From positions 1 through 35,508 of the forward strand of contig CAJTTS010000028.1 in the NCBI GenBank assembly GCA_910579155.1: a stretch of DNA of 35,508 nucleotides, read 5' to 3'. Within the stretch, counting starts at the first letter, position 1, and every line of letters starts with the position of its first letter. The DNA comes from an uncultured Oscillospiraceae bacterium. GTDB taxonomy: Bacteria > Bacillota_A > Clostridia > Oscillospirales > Oscillospiraceae. The notes under the pieces were generated by a model. It was not told where the DNA came from, made no database searches, and saw nothing but the letters and a program-made list of their open reading frames with translations. Both the position numbers and the translations under genes were made by a program. This document shows positions 23,995 to 31,928 of this stretch, piece after piece.

Positions 23995-25289
23995 TATGCC
24001 GGTGTGAGATACATGCGCTCCACAGTGCCCGCCAGCCGCAGCGTGCCGCCCGCCCAAGCCCCGTGAGCCAGGAATATGGGGGTGAGCACACCCTCCAGAA
24101 TGGGTACGGTGGACCGGGGGGAGATGGCCCGCTTCGGGGTGAGCGCCCGCACGATGGCGGGGTCCACCTGAACCACCTCCAGGCCGTACTCCCGCCCCAG
24201 AGCAGTGATTTGCTTGCCTGTCACCGCCAGGCGGGCCTCTTCATCCAAGGGATGGAACTCAATCAACCCGCTGAACCGCCCGGCGATTTCACACAGTACC
24301 CCGGACCGCGCCAGGGCCACCCGGGCGGCCTCGTCCGCATGGTACAGCCGCCCCGCCAACCCGCCCAGCTCCGAAACGGCGCAGCCCGCTTCCCCGGAGG
24401 ACTCCGCCTGTGGCGGGGCGAATCCCAGCCTCCGTCCCGAACTAGACAGGTTTAAATTGGTGGTGAACAGAAAGACGCACCGCCGGAAATCCAGCTCCCG
24501 CTCCCCTTTCTCATCCGCCCGGCCGGAGGTGCAGCGGCCCTCGTCCAGGACGGACATGAGGGCCTTTAACACCTCTGGGTGGGCCTTATCCAGCTCGTCA
24601 AACATGAACACCGTGTGGGGACAGCGGCGTACCTCTTCCAGAATTGCTGGATCGCCGTACCCCACATATCCCGGCGGCGCACCGGTGAGCCGGTAGACTG
24701 AGTGGGCTTGGGTGAAGGTGTTCAGCTCCGTCCACACCAGGCGGCAGCGCTCCTCCCCCAGGCAGGCATTCAGCGCGGGGGCTACCGCCTTCCCCAGCTC
24801 CGATTTGCCCACCCCAGTGGGACCGTAGAAAATCAAGGACAGAGGCCGCTGGGGTTCCCGCTTGCACATGTGGCCCCACAGCTTGAAGGCCGCGGCCTCC
24901 ACCGCCGCCTCCTGGCCCAGTACCCGGCCTTGCAGCTCCCCCTTCAATGTCTGGAACAAGTCGGGCTTGGGACTGGTCAGGGCGCTGTCCAGCCCCTGTA
25001 GGCAGTCAACCATGGCCTGAAATCCGGCGTACCGCTGGACCGCCCCCCGCAGGAAAAATTCATTGAGCTGAGGATTGACCCCACCATAGGCCACGCAGGG
25101 GCGGAAGTAGAGCAGATAGTCTTCCCCATGCCGCCAGAACCCCACCTGGGCCCGGTCAGGCCGGCAGCCGGAGGGCAGCTCACAGCTTGGAAACTCATAG
25201 CTCCGGCCCAAGCGGGCGCAGGCATCCACCTGCTGCTTCAGCCAGGCATAGCCCGACGGGCCGCAAGCACAAAATTGAGAAAAATCCAT
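23994..25289 (-). CDS. Orphan ClpB/ClpA D2-type AAA+ ATPase
   Basis: 431 residues. The first 110 form a Cys-containing domain that I do not recognise. A single AAA+ module follows: Walker A GPTGVGKSE (156-164), pore loop GAPPGYVGYGD (203-213), Walker B VFMFDELDKAHP (from 227), sensor 1 FTTN (275-278) and an arginine-finger region CEIAGRFSGLIEFHPL, as in ClpB/ClpA second domains. The small C-terminal domain is shortened and its sensor-2 GAR motif is not obvious. There is no ClpP-binding loop and no peptidase gene nearby. It probably remodels a specific protein by threading. AAGGAGG is 6 bases before the ATG. It lies downstream of the csrA/yjfB end of the flagellar run but is separated from it by a terminator. 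Confidence 0.85.
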   Translation of the reverse strand: MDFSQFCACGPSGYAWLKQQVDACARLGRSYEFPSCELPSGCRPDRAQVGFWRHGEDYLLYFRPCVAYGGVNPQLNEFFLRGAVQRYAGFQAMVDCLQGLDSALTSPKPDLFQTLKGELQGRVLGQEAAVEAAAFKLWGHMCKREPQRPLSLIFYGPTGVGKSELGKAVAPALNACLGEERCRLVWTELNTFTQAHSVYRLTGAPPGYVGYGDPAILEEVRRCPHTVFMFDELDKAHPEVLKALMSVLDEGRCTSGRADEKGERELDFRRCVFLFTTNLNLSSSGRRLGFAPPQAESSGEAGCAVSELGGLAGRLYHADEAARVALARSGVLCEIAGRFSGLIEFHPLDEEARLAVTGKQITALGREYGLEVVQVDPAIVRALTPKRAISPRSTVPILEGVLTPIFLAHGAWAGGTLRLAGTVERMYLTPA

Positions 25290-25403
25290 GGACGGCCTCC
25301 TTGCCAGGAGTTTTTCTGCATGATATAGTCAAATACCTGGAAAATAGCAAAGCTACTTTTTTAGGCGGCAAAGCCCGCCTGCGTATAGAACACGCTGTAT
25401 TTG

Positions 25404-25430
25404 ATTATAGCCATCCCTGCTCAGAATCAA
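25404..25430 (-). promoter_or_regulatory. Candidate sigma-A promoter for the AAA+ gene
   Basis: On the minus strand TTGATT (25430-25425), a 15-base spacer and TATAAT (25409-25404) face the AAA+ gene, giving a leader of about 108 bases that contains a GGCGG/CCGCC hairpin (25363-25380). The spacer is short, so the -35 is less sure than the -10. It follows directly after the yjfB terminator, which supports an independent transcript. Confidence 0.55.
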
Positions 25431-25461
25431 CCAAAAGTTGCTCAAATTGCCGCACAAGGCA

Positions 25462-25491
25462 AAAGGAGCCGGCCCATAGGCCGGCTCCTTT
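25462..25491 (-). terminator. Rho-independent terminator after the yjfB-like gene
   Basis: A perfect 13-base inverted repeat (25462-25474 with 25479-25491, 4-base loop) ends in a T-run on the minus strand, four bases after the stop codon of the small motility gene. It closes the long flgM-to-yjfB run. Confidence 0.92.
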
Positions 25492-25494
25492 CGG

Positions 25495-25677
25495 TTACGC
25501 GTAGACGTCGATATAATCTCCCTTTGCGGGGGTGGGGACCGCTTCCAACATCTTTGCGATCTCCTGACCCGCCAACTCTTGGCTATCCATCATTTTCTTG
25601 GTTACGGCCAGGGAATAATTGGTGGCAAAGGACGCCGCGCTCATCTGCATGGCCATACCGGCAATGGATTCCATCAT
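25495..25677 (-). CDS. YjfB-type putative motility protein
   Basis: 60 residues, a normal length for the YjfB family of putative motility proteins. The pattern is a Met/Ala-rich first helix (AGMAMQMSAASFATNYSLAV) then TKKMMDSQELAGQEIAKMLE and a short tail. In B. subtilis YjfB is a small protein linked to the sigma-D regulon; its role is unclear. Two ATGs stand in tandem at 25677 and 25674; GGAGG is 9 bases before the first. A 6-base stem-loop (25697-25713) and several GGA triplets lie between csrA and this start, which could be a CsrA target. Confidence 0.85.
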   Translation of the reverse strand: MMESIAGMAMQMSAASFATNYSLAVTKKMMDSQELAGQEIAKMLEAVPTPAKGDYIDVYA

Positions 25678-25696
25678 GGTCTGCTTCCTCCTTTCC

Positions 25697-25713
25697 CTCC
25701 GGTAGCACCGGAG
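25697..25713 (-). other. Stem-loop before the yjfB-like gene, possible CsrA site
   Basis: CTCCGG and CCGGAG pair over a 5-base loop in the 38-base gap between csrA and the small motility gene. On the transcript the stem is followed by GGAGGG and AAAGGAGG, so GGA motifs flank and form the ribosome site. CsrA represses flagellin translation by binding such sites; a similar role here is inference. Confidence 0.35.
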
Positions 25714-25715
25714 TG

Positions 25716-25979
25716 CTAGGTCTCGGGAGGGGCGCCAGGCCCGTCCCGCTTATCCAGTACGCCGCCCAACAAGTCCAGCAGCTCGGCGGGGGTAGACTCC
25801 TCCATGGCGGAATCCCGGTTGGCGGCGGCGGCGATGACCAACTCGCTGCGCAGGATGGGCACGTCCTCCGGCGCGGCTATGGCCAGACGCACCCGAGTAC
25901 CATCCACCGAGACCACCCGGATCGTGATGTCCTCGCCGATCAGCAGGGACTCACCGGCTTTGCGTTGCAGGATCAGCAT
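25716..25979 (-). CDS. csrA: CsrA, translational regulator
   Basis: 87 residues. The first 50 are canonical CsrA (MLILQRKAGESLLIGEDITI, VSVDGTRVRLAIAAPEDVPI, then the conserved LRSEL). The last 30 form an extension longer than in most CsrA proteins. CsrA dimers bind GGA motifs in mRNA leaders; in B. subtilis the target is flagellin mRNA and FliW is the antagonist. The start overlaps the fliW stop by 7 bases, with GAGGAGG inside fliW, so the pair is made together. Confidence 0.97.
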   Translation of the reverse strand: MLILQRKAGESLLIGEDITIRVVSVDGTRVRLAIAAPEDVPILRSELVIAAAANRDSAMEESTPAELLDLLGGVLDKRDGPGAPPET

Positions 25980-26425
25980 GGAGCGCCCTCCTCGTTGCCG
26001 AACTGGGCCAGAGGGTGGCGCATTTCGTAGGCGTCAGTCTCCAAAATGACCTGCCGGGCCACCCGTGTCTCCGGGTGAATGGCCACAGGGCATTTCAAGT
26101 TGACCGTGCTGTCAGATACAGGTTTTTTTACCACGCACAGCACATAGAACCCCAGTTCCTGGCTGTCCGCCACGCCCAGCTCCTTCAGCTCCTGAGGCTG
26201 GAGCACCGGGTTATAGCCGGGCAGGAGGGAGAAGGGGTCCATGGCCACAAAGGCCAGCCCGGGGGTGTGGATGCTCTGAAAGCACAGCAGGGAACCCGCC
26301 CCGCCCTCAAAGGGCAGGAGCAGGAACTCATGCTCCTCCTCAAAGCTGAACGGGCCAACGGGGAAGGTAATAACATCTCCCGCCTCGTAGTCGATTTCGC
26401 CGAAATATTTGGTCTGGAGCTTCAA
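25973..26425 (-). CDS. fliW: FliW, flagellar assembly factor and CsrA antagonist
   Basis: 150 residues with a TTG start (26425) preceded by AGGAGG at 7 bases. The family pattern is present: YFGEIDYEAGDVITFPVGPF near the start, then LLCFQSIHTPGLAFVAMDPF and YVLCVVKKP, with VNLKCPVAIHPETRVARQVI in the C-terminal half. FliW binds flagellin or CsrA in turn and so couples flagellin level to its translation. Order yviE-fliW-csrA is the same as in B. subtilis. Confidence 0.97.
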   Translation of the reverse strand: MKLQTKYFGEIDYEAGDVITFPVGPFSFEEEHEFLLLPFEGGAGSLLCFQSIHTPGLAFVAMDPFSLLPGYNPVLQPQELKELGVADSQELGFYVLCVVKKPVSDSTVNLKCPVAIHPETRVARQVILETDAYEMRHPLAQFGNEEGAPC

Positions 26426-26455
26426 GAAAACGCCTCCTGTCAGGGGATTGCTGTG

Positions 26456-27064
26456 TTACGCCTCCACATCCACCGGCTGATAGTCGGGGTCGGAGGAGGG
26501 GGGGACATACAGCGGCCCGCCCACATACTTGATGATCACGTCGGGCTGCTGGGTAACGGACAGCTCGATGTCACCTGGGGTAAACTCAAACTGGGGCCGG
26601 TTCACCCGCCAGTCGAAGTTGAGCTTATCCATCTCGTAACGGATGTGCATCTCGCCCGGGTCCCAGGTGATCTCGGGGGGAACGGAAGGTAAAAACTCAA
26701 TGTTTGAATTGGGTTTGTAGTTCTTCATGGTGGACTCGGCGGCGATTTGGCCGATCACATCCTCCCCGATCTTAGCCTCCAGGAACATCTTACCCTGCCT
26801 GGCATAGGTGGCGGTAGCGGTGTAGGAGGCCTGCTGTCCCTTCTCGGCATACTGTTCGATGGAGCGCATAGCGGTGGGAACCACGGAATTGCGGGCCTCG
26901 AAGGTGTCGATGTTCAGCTTGATGGGGCGGCTCTTGATGCTCAGCCCACCCTCGCCCCGGGAAATCTCCAGATCAGCGGTTCCCCTGGTATACTCCAGCT
27001 TCGCGTGGGATACCTTCATCTCGATTTCAATGGGGACGGTTTTGATTTCAATCAGCGGCGTCAT
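26456..27064 (-). CDS. yviE: YviE-like protein (DUF6470)
   Basis: 202 residues without signal peptide or membrane segment. It has a short basic/acidic beta-strand pattern at the start (IEIKTVPIEIEMKVSHAKLE) and a helical middle. The end is beta-rich with PGEMHIRYEMDKLNFDWRV and PQFEFTPGDIELSV, as in the YviE/DUF6470 family. The gene is located between flgL and fliW exactly as B. subtilis yviE. The biochemical role is unknown. GAGAGGAG stands 14 bases before the ATG, a rather long distance. Confidence 0.85.
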   Translation of the reverse strand: MTPLIEIKTVPIEIEMKVSHAKLEYTRGTADLEISRGEGGLSIKSRPIKLNIDTFEARNSVVPTAMRSIEQYAEKGQQASYTATATYARQGKMFLEAKIGEDVIGQIAAESTMKNYKPNSNIEFLPSVPPEITWDPGEMHIRYEMDKLNFDWRVNRPQFEFTPGDIELSVTQQPDVIIKYVGGPLYVPPSSDPDYQPVDVEA

Positions 27065-27121
27065 AACTTCATTATTCGCTCCTCTCCAGCTCTTAAATCA
27101 CAACACGTACGATGCGTTGTA

Positions 27122-28717
27122 TTAGCTCAAATAATCCATCAAGCTCTGGGAGAGTACGCTGTTGCCCACCTTCAACGCAGCGTTATAGGCATACTGCGCC
27201 CAGAGGAGGTTGTTGATAACCTCCACCGGCTCAATATCCTCCAACTCGGCGTACTGCTCCTGGAGGTTGTAGTAGTTCTCCTTCAGCAGGTCCACGTTGG
27301 TTTCCAGCTTGGTGGTACCTGCGTCCATGTTGGTGAACTGGGTGTGGAACTCGGAGGAAGCGGTCTCAAACTTGCCCACCAGGTGGTCAAATTCATCCCA
27401 GGTAGCTTTGTCCCAATCCTCGCCATCGGGTACGCTCTGGGCTATCTCTTTCATCTTCTGCACCAGAGAGTAGATGTTCTTGGGGTCGCCGTCCTTATCC
27501 ACGCCGTAGCCGAAGAAGTTGATCCCGATCAGCGCGGCATCGAAAGCGCTGGACGCGATGAGTTCGCCGTCCTTCTCCTGGAAGCCCAGGCCGATGTCCA
27601 GATACAGCTTCTCGTCCATCAGGTATTCCAGCTTTTTGGCGTCCGAACAAGCGGTATCGTAATCCGCCTGAGAGATGGTGACGTCGGAAATTGTGGCGTC
27701 AGCCGAGTCCTTCGCGATATAGCACGTATCCCCGTTAAATGTGACGCTGTAGAGGTCGCCGTTTTCATCCTTCATCAGGCCGTCATAGGTCGCGTCGTAG
27801 GTGTCCTTTGAGACCAGATCGTTGGGATCATAGTATATCGACTTATTGTCTTCCAGGGGGTTGCGGAACTCGGAAGTCCTGATATACTTCGCCTTCTCCG
27901 CCTCAAGCGCCTCTTTCTCGGCATCCGTCAAGTCAGCGGCCGTCGGCCCGGTAAATCCGAGTTCCTGGATCAAATCCTCCTCGGTTTTGCCTGTTGCGCC
28001 TTGCTTTATATAGTAGACGTTCCTGGCCTCTTCGTCCACAGCCACCACACTGATCGGATCGCCATCCGCATCCTTTTCCAGCGGCGTGATCTCCGGCACG
28101 TCGCTGGCCTTGACCAGAGTTGTGTCGGCCCGCAGATAATCGCCGTTCAGCAAAACCTCGGTATTATCATTGTTTTTCTTCAGCTTCGGCTCCGCCGCGT
28201 CCACGGGTACGTTCCGGTAGTACAGTTTCTTGGTGCCGTCCTCCATCTCCCGCACCTCAAAGGGCACGTTATGGCCGTCCGCCCCGGCGAAGATGAAGTT
28301 GTCGCCGTACTTCTGGTTCATACACTGCACGATAGCCTCGGAAACCTGGTCCAGGGCCTCGGTCAACTGCGTCCTGGCATCGCCGGTGGGATCGTTGAGC
28401 ATATCCAGGGTCATGCCCTTCAGAGTTTTTGACGCAGTACCTGTATCGTTGTCCACCATCAAGCTGACGGACTCCAGGCTGTTGAACGCGCTCTGGAACT
28501 TGTGATAGGTGTCGCTACAGATGTTGTATTGGCTCTGCACGGTCATGCGGGACTTACGCAGCCGGAACGCCTTGGCGGCGGAGGCCGGGTCCTCGGCGTA
28601 GGAGTTGAAGTTGCGCTGGGTGAGGAGGGTGTTCATGACCTTGTTCTGATTGATATAGGAGTTCATCAGGTTGTAGCGGTAGTTCCTCAGCACGCCGCCG
28701 GTTGTCGCGCGAATCAT
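27122..28717 (-). CDS. flgL: FlgL, hook-filament junction protein 2 (enlarged)
   Basis: 531 residues, against about 300 for common FlgL. The N-terminal flagellin-like helices (MNSYINQNKVMNTLLTQRNF, then DPASAAKAFRLRKSR) and C-terminal helices (VEVINNLLWAQYAYNAALKV) are canonical. The central part, about residues 150-420, is an acidic insertion with many D/E/K and few aromatic residues, likely an exposed domain. FlgL joins FlgK to the filament. AAAGGAGG precedes the ATG by 9 bases. It follows flgK by 21 bases. Confidence 0.95.
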   Translation of the reverse strand: MIRATTGGVLRNYRYNLMNSYINQNKVMNTLLTQRNFNSYAEDPASAAKAFRLRKSRMTVQSQYNICSDTYHKFQSAFNSLESVSLMVDNDTGTASKTLKGMTLDMLNDPTGDARTQLTEALDQVSEAIVQCMNQKYGDNFIFAGADGHNVPFEVREMEDGTKKLYYRNVPVDAAEPKLKKNNDNTEVLLNGDYLRADTTLVKASDVPEITPLEKDADGDPISVVAVDEEARNVYYIKQGATGKTEEDLIQELGFTGPTAADLTDAEKEALEAEKAKYIRTSEFRNPLEDNKSIYYDPNDLVSKDTYDATYDGLMKDENGDLYSVTFNGDTCYIAKDSADATISDVTISQADYDTACSDAKKLEYLMDEKLYLDIGLGFQEKDGELIASSAFDAALIGINFFGYGVDKDGDPKNIYSLVQKMKEIAQSVPDGEDWDKATWDEFDHLVGKFETASSEFHTQFTNMDAGTTKLETNVDLLKENYYNLQEQYAELEDIEPVEVINNLLWAQYAYNAALKVGNSVLSQSLMDYLS

Positions 28718-28738
28718 ATATAAGTTCCTCCTTTATCG

Positions 28739-30910
28739 TCACAGTCCGGCAAGGCCGGTGTTATTAATCAAACGGTCCAGCGCCTCGTCGATGGCGGTCA
28801 TCATACGGCAGGCGGCGGAGTACGCCTTCTGGTACATCATGATATTCATGGCTTCGTCGTTCAGATCCACGCCGGACACGCCATCCCGCCTGGTGTCAAT
28901 GTCCACCGCCTGACTGTAGTGGGTGTTGAGATTGGTAGTGTGTATCCTCTCGTCGCCGCCCAAGGTGGTGCCCATGTCGTTGAACATGTCGTTGAAGGAA
29001 CCCTTAAACAGCTTGGTGCTCAGCGCGTCGGGGTCCAAGTCCTGGGGATTGTAGACCAGCGCCTCCTCAATCTTGGAGATCATGTGGTCGATATTCGTGT
29101 TCTGGGTGGTATCTTCGACGTCGCCATCAAACAATACTTTAAACTTGGGTATAACCTTGACGTCGCCGATGGACCAACTGTGGGAGACGGAGATATTGGA
29201 CGCGGTGATATTCTCCACATCGTCGCCGTAGTTGCCGTTGCTGAATAGCGGGCCGCCGACCTCAATGGGGCCCGGCAAGGTGATCTTCTCTGTATCCACG
29301 TTGTTGCTGTTGACGCCGTGCTGGCTCATAAAGTCCTTGAGCGAAGCTAACTTGTCAGCGTCCGAAGCCTCGCTGCCGTCGGGATTTTTGCCAAAATTTG
29401 GATCGACCTTGTCCCTGATCTTGGCAATCGCCTCATCGACTGTGTCGTCGACCGAAATTTGCGCCTTATTCAGGTCACATGGATCATGCACAGACGTCCC
29501 CACGAAAATACCGTCCTTGACATAGTAACCGTCACCAAAGCCGCCAGCAGTGCCCTCGGCCTGATTTAGCTTAACCCCATAGCTCTCAAGCTCTTCAATG
29601 GTCCCGGTCAGGGACTGGAGCTCATTGCCCTCCTCGTCCAGCAGAACGCCCTGGTTCAGCTCGTTGTAGACTTGGGCAAATTGCCTGGCCAGCAGGTCCA
29701 AGGACATCTGGTAATAGGGGAACCCCCGCTTGATGGTGGCATTGGGGTCCGCGTCCACGTCGGCCTGGGTGGCAAATTCGCCCTTCTCCGTGAGCAGCTC
29801 CCGCATGGCCTGGAAGGAGCCGTACAGGTCGTTGTCCGCCAGGGTGATGGGCCGGCCCGCGTTGATTTCGTTGTGGTTTTTGGGCAGGACGTTCTTAGAG
29901 TCCACCAAGTTGGTGACCTCCATGGTGTAGTGGGGGTCGTTCACCATGGCGGCGTCAGCCAGCTTACACGGCTGGTCATTTTCATCCAAATACATCAGGT
30001 TGGTTGGGCTGAACGGTTGGTTGGGGTCATAGTTGGGATTTTCCTTGGGCACCTGCTTGATGCGGAACTGTGCGCCGTAAATGCCGTCAATGAGCACGGT
30101 CTCGTCAGTGTGGACGTCGGCGTCCGGGTTGGCGTTACCCAGGGAGATGGTTAGCTTCTCCACCTGCTTGCCCGCGCCGACATCCTCCATGGTGTACTCT
30201 ACCTTGATGTGCATATACTGGGACAGGGCGTCGATCTTGAGGTTACGCTCGTCCCGCAGCTCCAGGGCGTTGTCTCCGCAGATTTCCGCCTTCCGGATGC
30301 TGTCGTTCAGGTCGCGGATGCTGGTAAGGATTTCGTTGACGGAGGACAGCTCCTCGGTGAACTGCTTATCCAGATCCTTCCGCTCGGTCTCCAGCTTGCC
30401 CGCATAGGTGTTGAACAACTGGCACAGGGTCTCGGCGGACTTGCGTACCAGTGTGTCGTTGGCCTTGTCGGGATTATTGTGGAGCTGCATCAGCATACGC
30501 TGTATCTCCAAAAGCTGGGCGTACAGGATGCCGTCGCCCTTGTCGTTGGTGTTGCTCGCATCACCCTTGCCTACTTCGTCCAGCGTCTGGGTGATATTCT
30601 TAATACCGCTCAGCCAGGTGTCGGTATAGCCCACCTTGGAACTGACGGTGCGATACTGTATGTCTAAATAGGGGTCGCGGATCTGGTTGACGCTGGTAAC
30701 CATGGCGCCGCTGCCCATGTGGACGTCGTAGGGGGAACGGTACATGTCGTTTCCGCCGGTCTTCCAGCTTACCTGGTCGATGCGCTGCCGGGTGTACCCA
30801 ATAGTGTTCAAATTTGAAATGTTGTTGCCCGTCACGTTCAGGCCGTGCTGGGCCGCGTAAATACCCAGCCGGGCGGTGGTAAAACCATCAAATGTTCCAA
30901 TCGAACCCAT
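28739..30910 (-). CDS. flgK: FlgK, hook-filament junction protein 1 (enlarged)
   Basis: 723 residues, longer than the usual 500-550. The N-terminus is canonical (ARLGIYAAQHGLNVTGNNIS, then NLNTIGYTRQRIDQ) and so is the C-terminus (SGVDLNDEAMNIMMYQKAYS, then AACRMMTAIDEALDRLI). The middle is acidic and beta-rich. FlgK caps the hook and starts the filament, exported with FlgN, whose gene is just upstream. AAGGAG precedes the ATG. Confidence 0.97.
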   Translation of the reverse strand: MGSIGTFDGFTTARLGIYAAQHGLNVTGNNISNLNTIGYTRQRIDQVSWKTGGNDMYRSPYDVHMGSGAMVTSVNQIRDPYLDIQYRTVSSKVGYTDTWLSGIKNITQTLDEVGKGDASNTNDKGDGILYAQLLEIQRMLMQLHNNPDKANDTLVRKSAETLCQLFNTYAGKLETERKDLDKQFTEELSSVNEILTSIRDLNDSIRKAEICGDNALELRDERNLKIDALSQYMHIKVEYTMEDVGAGKQVEKLTISLGNANPDADVHTDETVLIDGIYGAQFRIKQVPKENPNYDPNQPFSPTNLMYLDENDQPCKLADAAMVNDPHYTMEVTNLVDSKNVLPKNHNEINAGRPITLADNDLYGSFQAMRELLTEKGEFATQADVDADPNATIKRGFPYYQMSLDLLARQFAQVYNELNQGVLLDEEGNELQSLTGTIEELESYGVKLNQAEGTAGGFGDGYYVKDGIFVGTSVHDPCDLNKAQISVDDTVDEAIAKIRDKVDPNFGKNPDGSEASDADKLASLKDFMSQHGVNSNNVDTEKITLPGPIEVGGPLFSNGNYGDDVENITASNISVSHSWSIGDVKVIPKFKVLFDGDVEDTTQNTNIDHMISKIEEALVYNPQDLDPDALSTKLFKGSFNDMFNDMGTTLGGDERIHTTNLNTHYSQAVDIDTRRDGVSGVDLNDEAMNIMMYQKAYSAACRMMTAIDEALDRLINNTGLAGL

Positions 30911-30940
30911 AGCAAAAACTCCTTAAACAACGCACCGGAA

Positions 30941-31420
30941 TCAGGCGCGGAAATCGGTTTTCATATTCTTTGGCGGCTCCGCGCCGGGGAGCTCATAGCC
31001 TGCCCCCACATCGTCCGGGTGCGCGCCGGCGGCGATAATCATTTTATCAATCTGATGGAGGTTCAATTCCAGCAGGCCCCGGGCCATATCCGCCCGGGCG
31101 CGGAATACCTTGTAGGTGTTGCGCAGGTCCTCTACCGTCCGCTTCGCCTCGTCCTCCAGCTCCGCCGGGTATCTCCCCGGCAGCTCAATCAGGGGAACGT
31201 CGGTGAGCTCCAGCTTGGCCAGCAGCTTCATCCGCCGCTGCTCCAGCCCCCGCAGGGACAGGGACAGGACCTGCTCCTGTTTAAGCACCTCGTCCATGGC
31301 CAGCAGGTCGTCGGCACGGACGGTCTGGGCCTTTTGCTCCGATAGCTCGCCCAGCCGGTCCAGGCAACCGCCCAGCTCCCGCAACAGCTTCAGATAGGCC
31401 TGGTGGTCAGACATGTCCAT
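30941..31420 (-). CDS. flgN: FlgN-type chaperone for FlgK and FlgL
   Basis: 159 residues, nearly all helical with heptad-like Leu spacing (LLRELGGCLDRLGELSEQKA, then the family-like DEVLKQEQVLSLSLRGLEQR). It corresponds in place and fold to B. subtilis YvyG, the FlgN-type chaperone. Its ATG follows the flgM stop directly (TAAATG), and its ribosome site GGGGAGGGG lies within the end of flgM, so translation is coupled. Sequence identity to FlgN is low in general; the call rests on helix pattern and order. Confidence 0.88.
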   Translation of the reverse strand: MDMSDHQAYLKLLRELGGCLDRLGELSEQKAQTVRADDLLAMDEVLKQEQVLSLSLRGLEQRRMKLLAKLELTDVPLIELPGRYPAELEDEAKRTVEDLRNTYKVFRARADMARGLLELNLHQIDKMIIAAGAHPDDVGAGYELPGAEPPKNMKTDFRA

Positions 31421-31729
31421 TTATTGCCCCTCCCCAAGGAACAGAATCCGGGCCGCAATGGCCATGGGATCCGGGGTATACTCGCCGGAGGCCACCTGCT
31501 GGCGCAAGTCCGCAATGTCACCGGTAGTGGTGGCGGTGCGCACCTCCTGGGAAACCCGGCTGACCAGCCCCATATGGAAACGGCTGTCCCGGCTGGGCGT
31601 AGAGAGGGTCACACTGTCGTATTTGCTCCCTTGGGGCGCCTGGGTCTTGCTGCCGCGCCCCGTCTTGTTCTGATAGACTTTCATGGAACCGACGGGGGAA
31701 ATTGCACCGTATCCAGTCAACATAATCAC
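31421..31729 (-). CDS. flgM: FlgM, anti-sigma-28 factor
   Basis: 102 residues from a GTG at 31729; an in-frame ATG at 31723 is an equally possible start (AAGGA lies 5 or 11 bases upstream). The N-terminal half is polar and likely disordered. The C-terminal half has the sigma-binding pattern VSRVSQEVRTATTTGDIADL followed by RQQVASGEYTPDPMAIAARI, typical of FlgM. It holds sigma-28 until the hook is complete and FlgM leaves the cell or is otherwise released. It is the first gene of the flgM-flgN-flgK-flgL-yviE-fliW-csrA run. Confidence 0.93.
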   Translation of the reverse strand: MIMLTGYGAISPVGSMKVYQNKTGRGSKTQAPQGSKYDSVTLSTPSRDSRFHMGLVSRVSQEVRTATTTGDIADLRQQVASGEYTPDPMAIAARILFLGEGQ

Positions 31730-31783
31730 TCACATCCTTTTGATATCCAAAATGGTTCATAACAGCTCTTATATTCACTTTAT

Positions 31784-31791
31784 ATATCGGC
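31784..31791 (-). promoter_or_regulatory. Candidate sigma-28 -10 element before flgM
   Basis: On the minus strand GCCGATAT (31791-31784) is a perfect sigma-28 -10 box, about 55 bases ahead of the flgM start. No TAAA-like -35 is found at the expected 15-16 base distance, so the promoter is either weak, helped by another factor, or false. In B. subtilis flgM is partly sigma-D driven, which supports the call. Confidence 0.45.
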
Positions 31792-31845
31792 AGAATTGCG
31801 ACCAACATAAGAAAAAGGAGGAAATTTCTTTATATATAAGGAATC

Positions 31846-31876
31846 GCCCGGAGCCTTTTCCCATGAGGCTCCGGGC
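31846..31876. terminator. Inverted repeat after cheB, possible terminator
   Basis: A perfect 10-base stem (31846-31855 with 31867-31876) with an 11-base loop lies about 55 bases after the cheB stop, in the 199-base gap before flgM. On the minus strand it is followed by GATTCCTT, not a T-run, so termination may be incomplete and flgM could receive read-through from the che genes. The rest of the gap is A/T-rich with no gene. Confidence 0.55.
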
Positions 31877-31928
31877 AAAACGTCAGCTTTATGAAATTTT
31901 GCGGGGTATTTCCACAATTTTCCTTCAC

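Noticed and set aside
31812..31821. AAAAAGGAGG on the plus strand as a ribosome site for a small gene
   Set aside because: No start codon follows at useful distance; the next bases form an A/T stretch and the inverted repeat.
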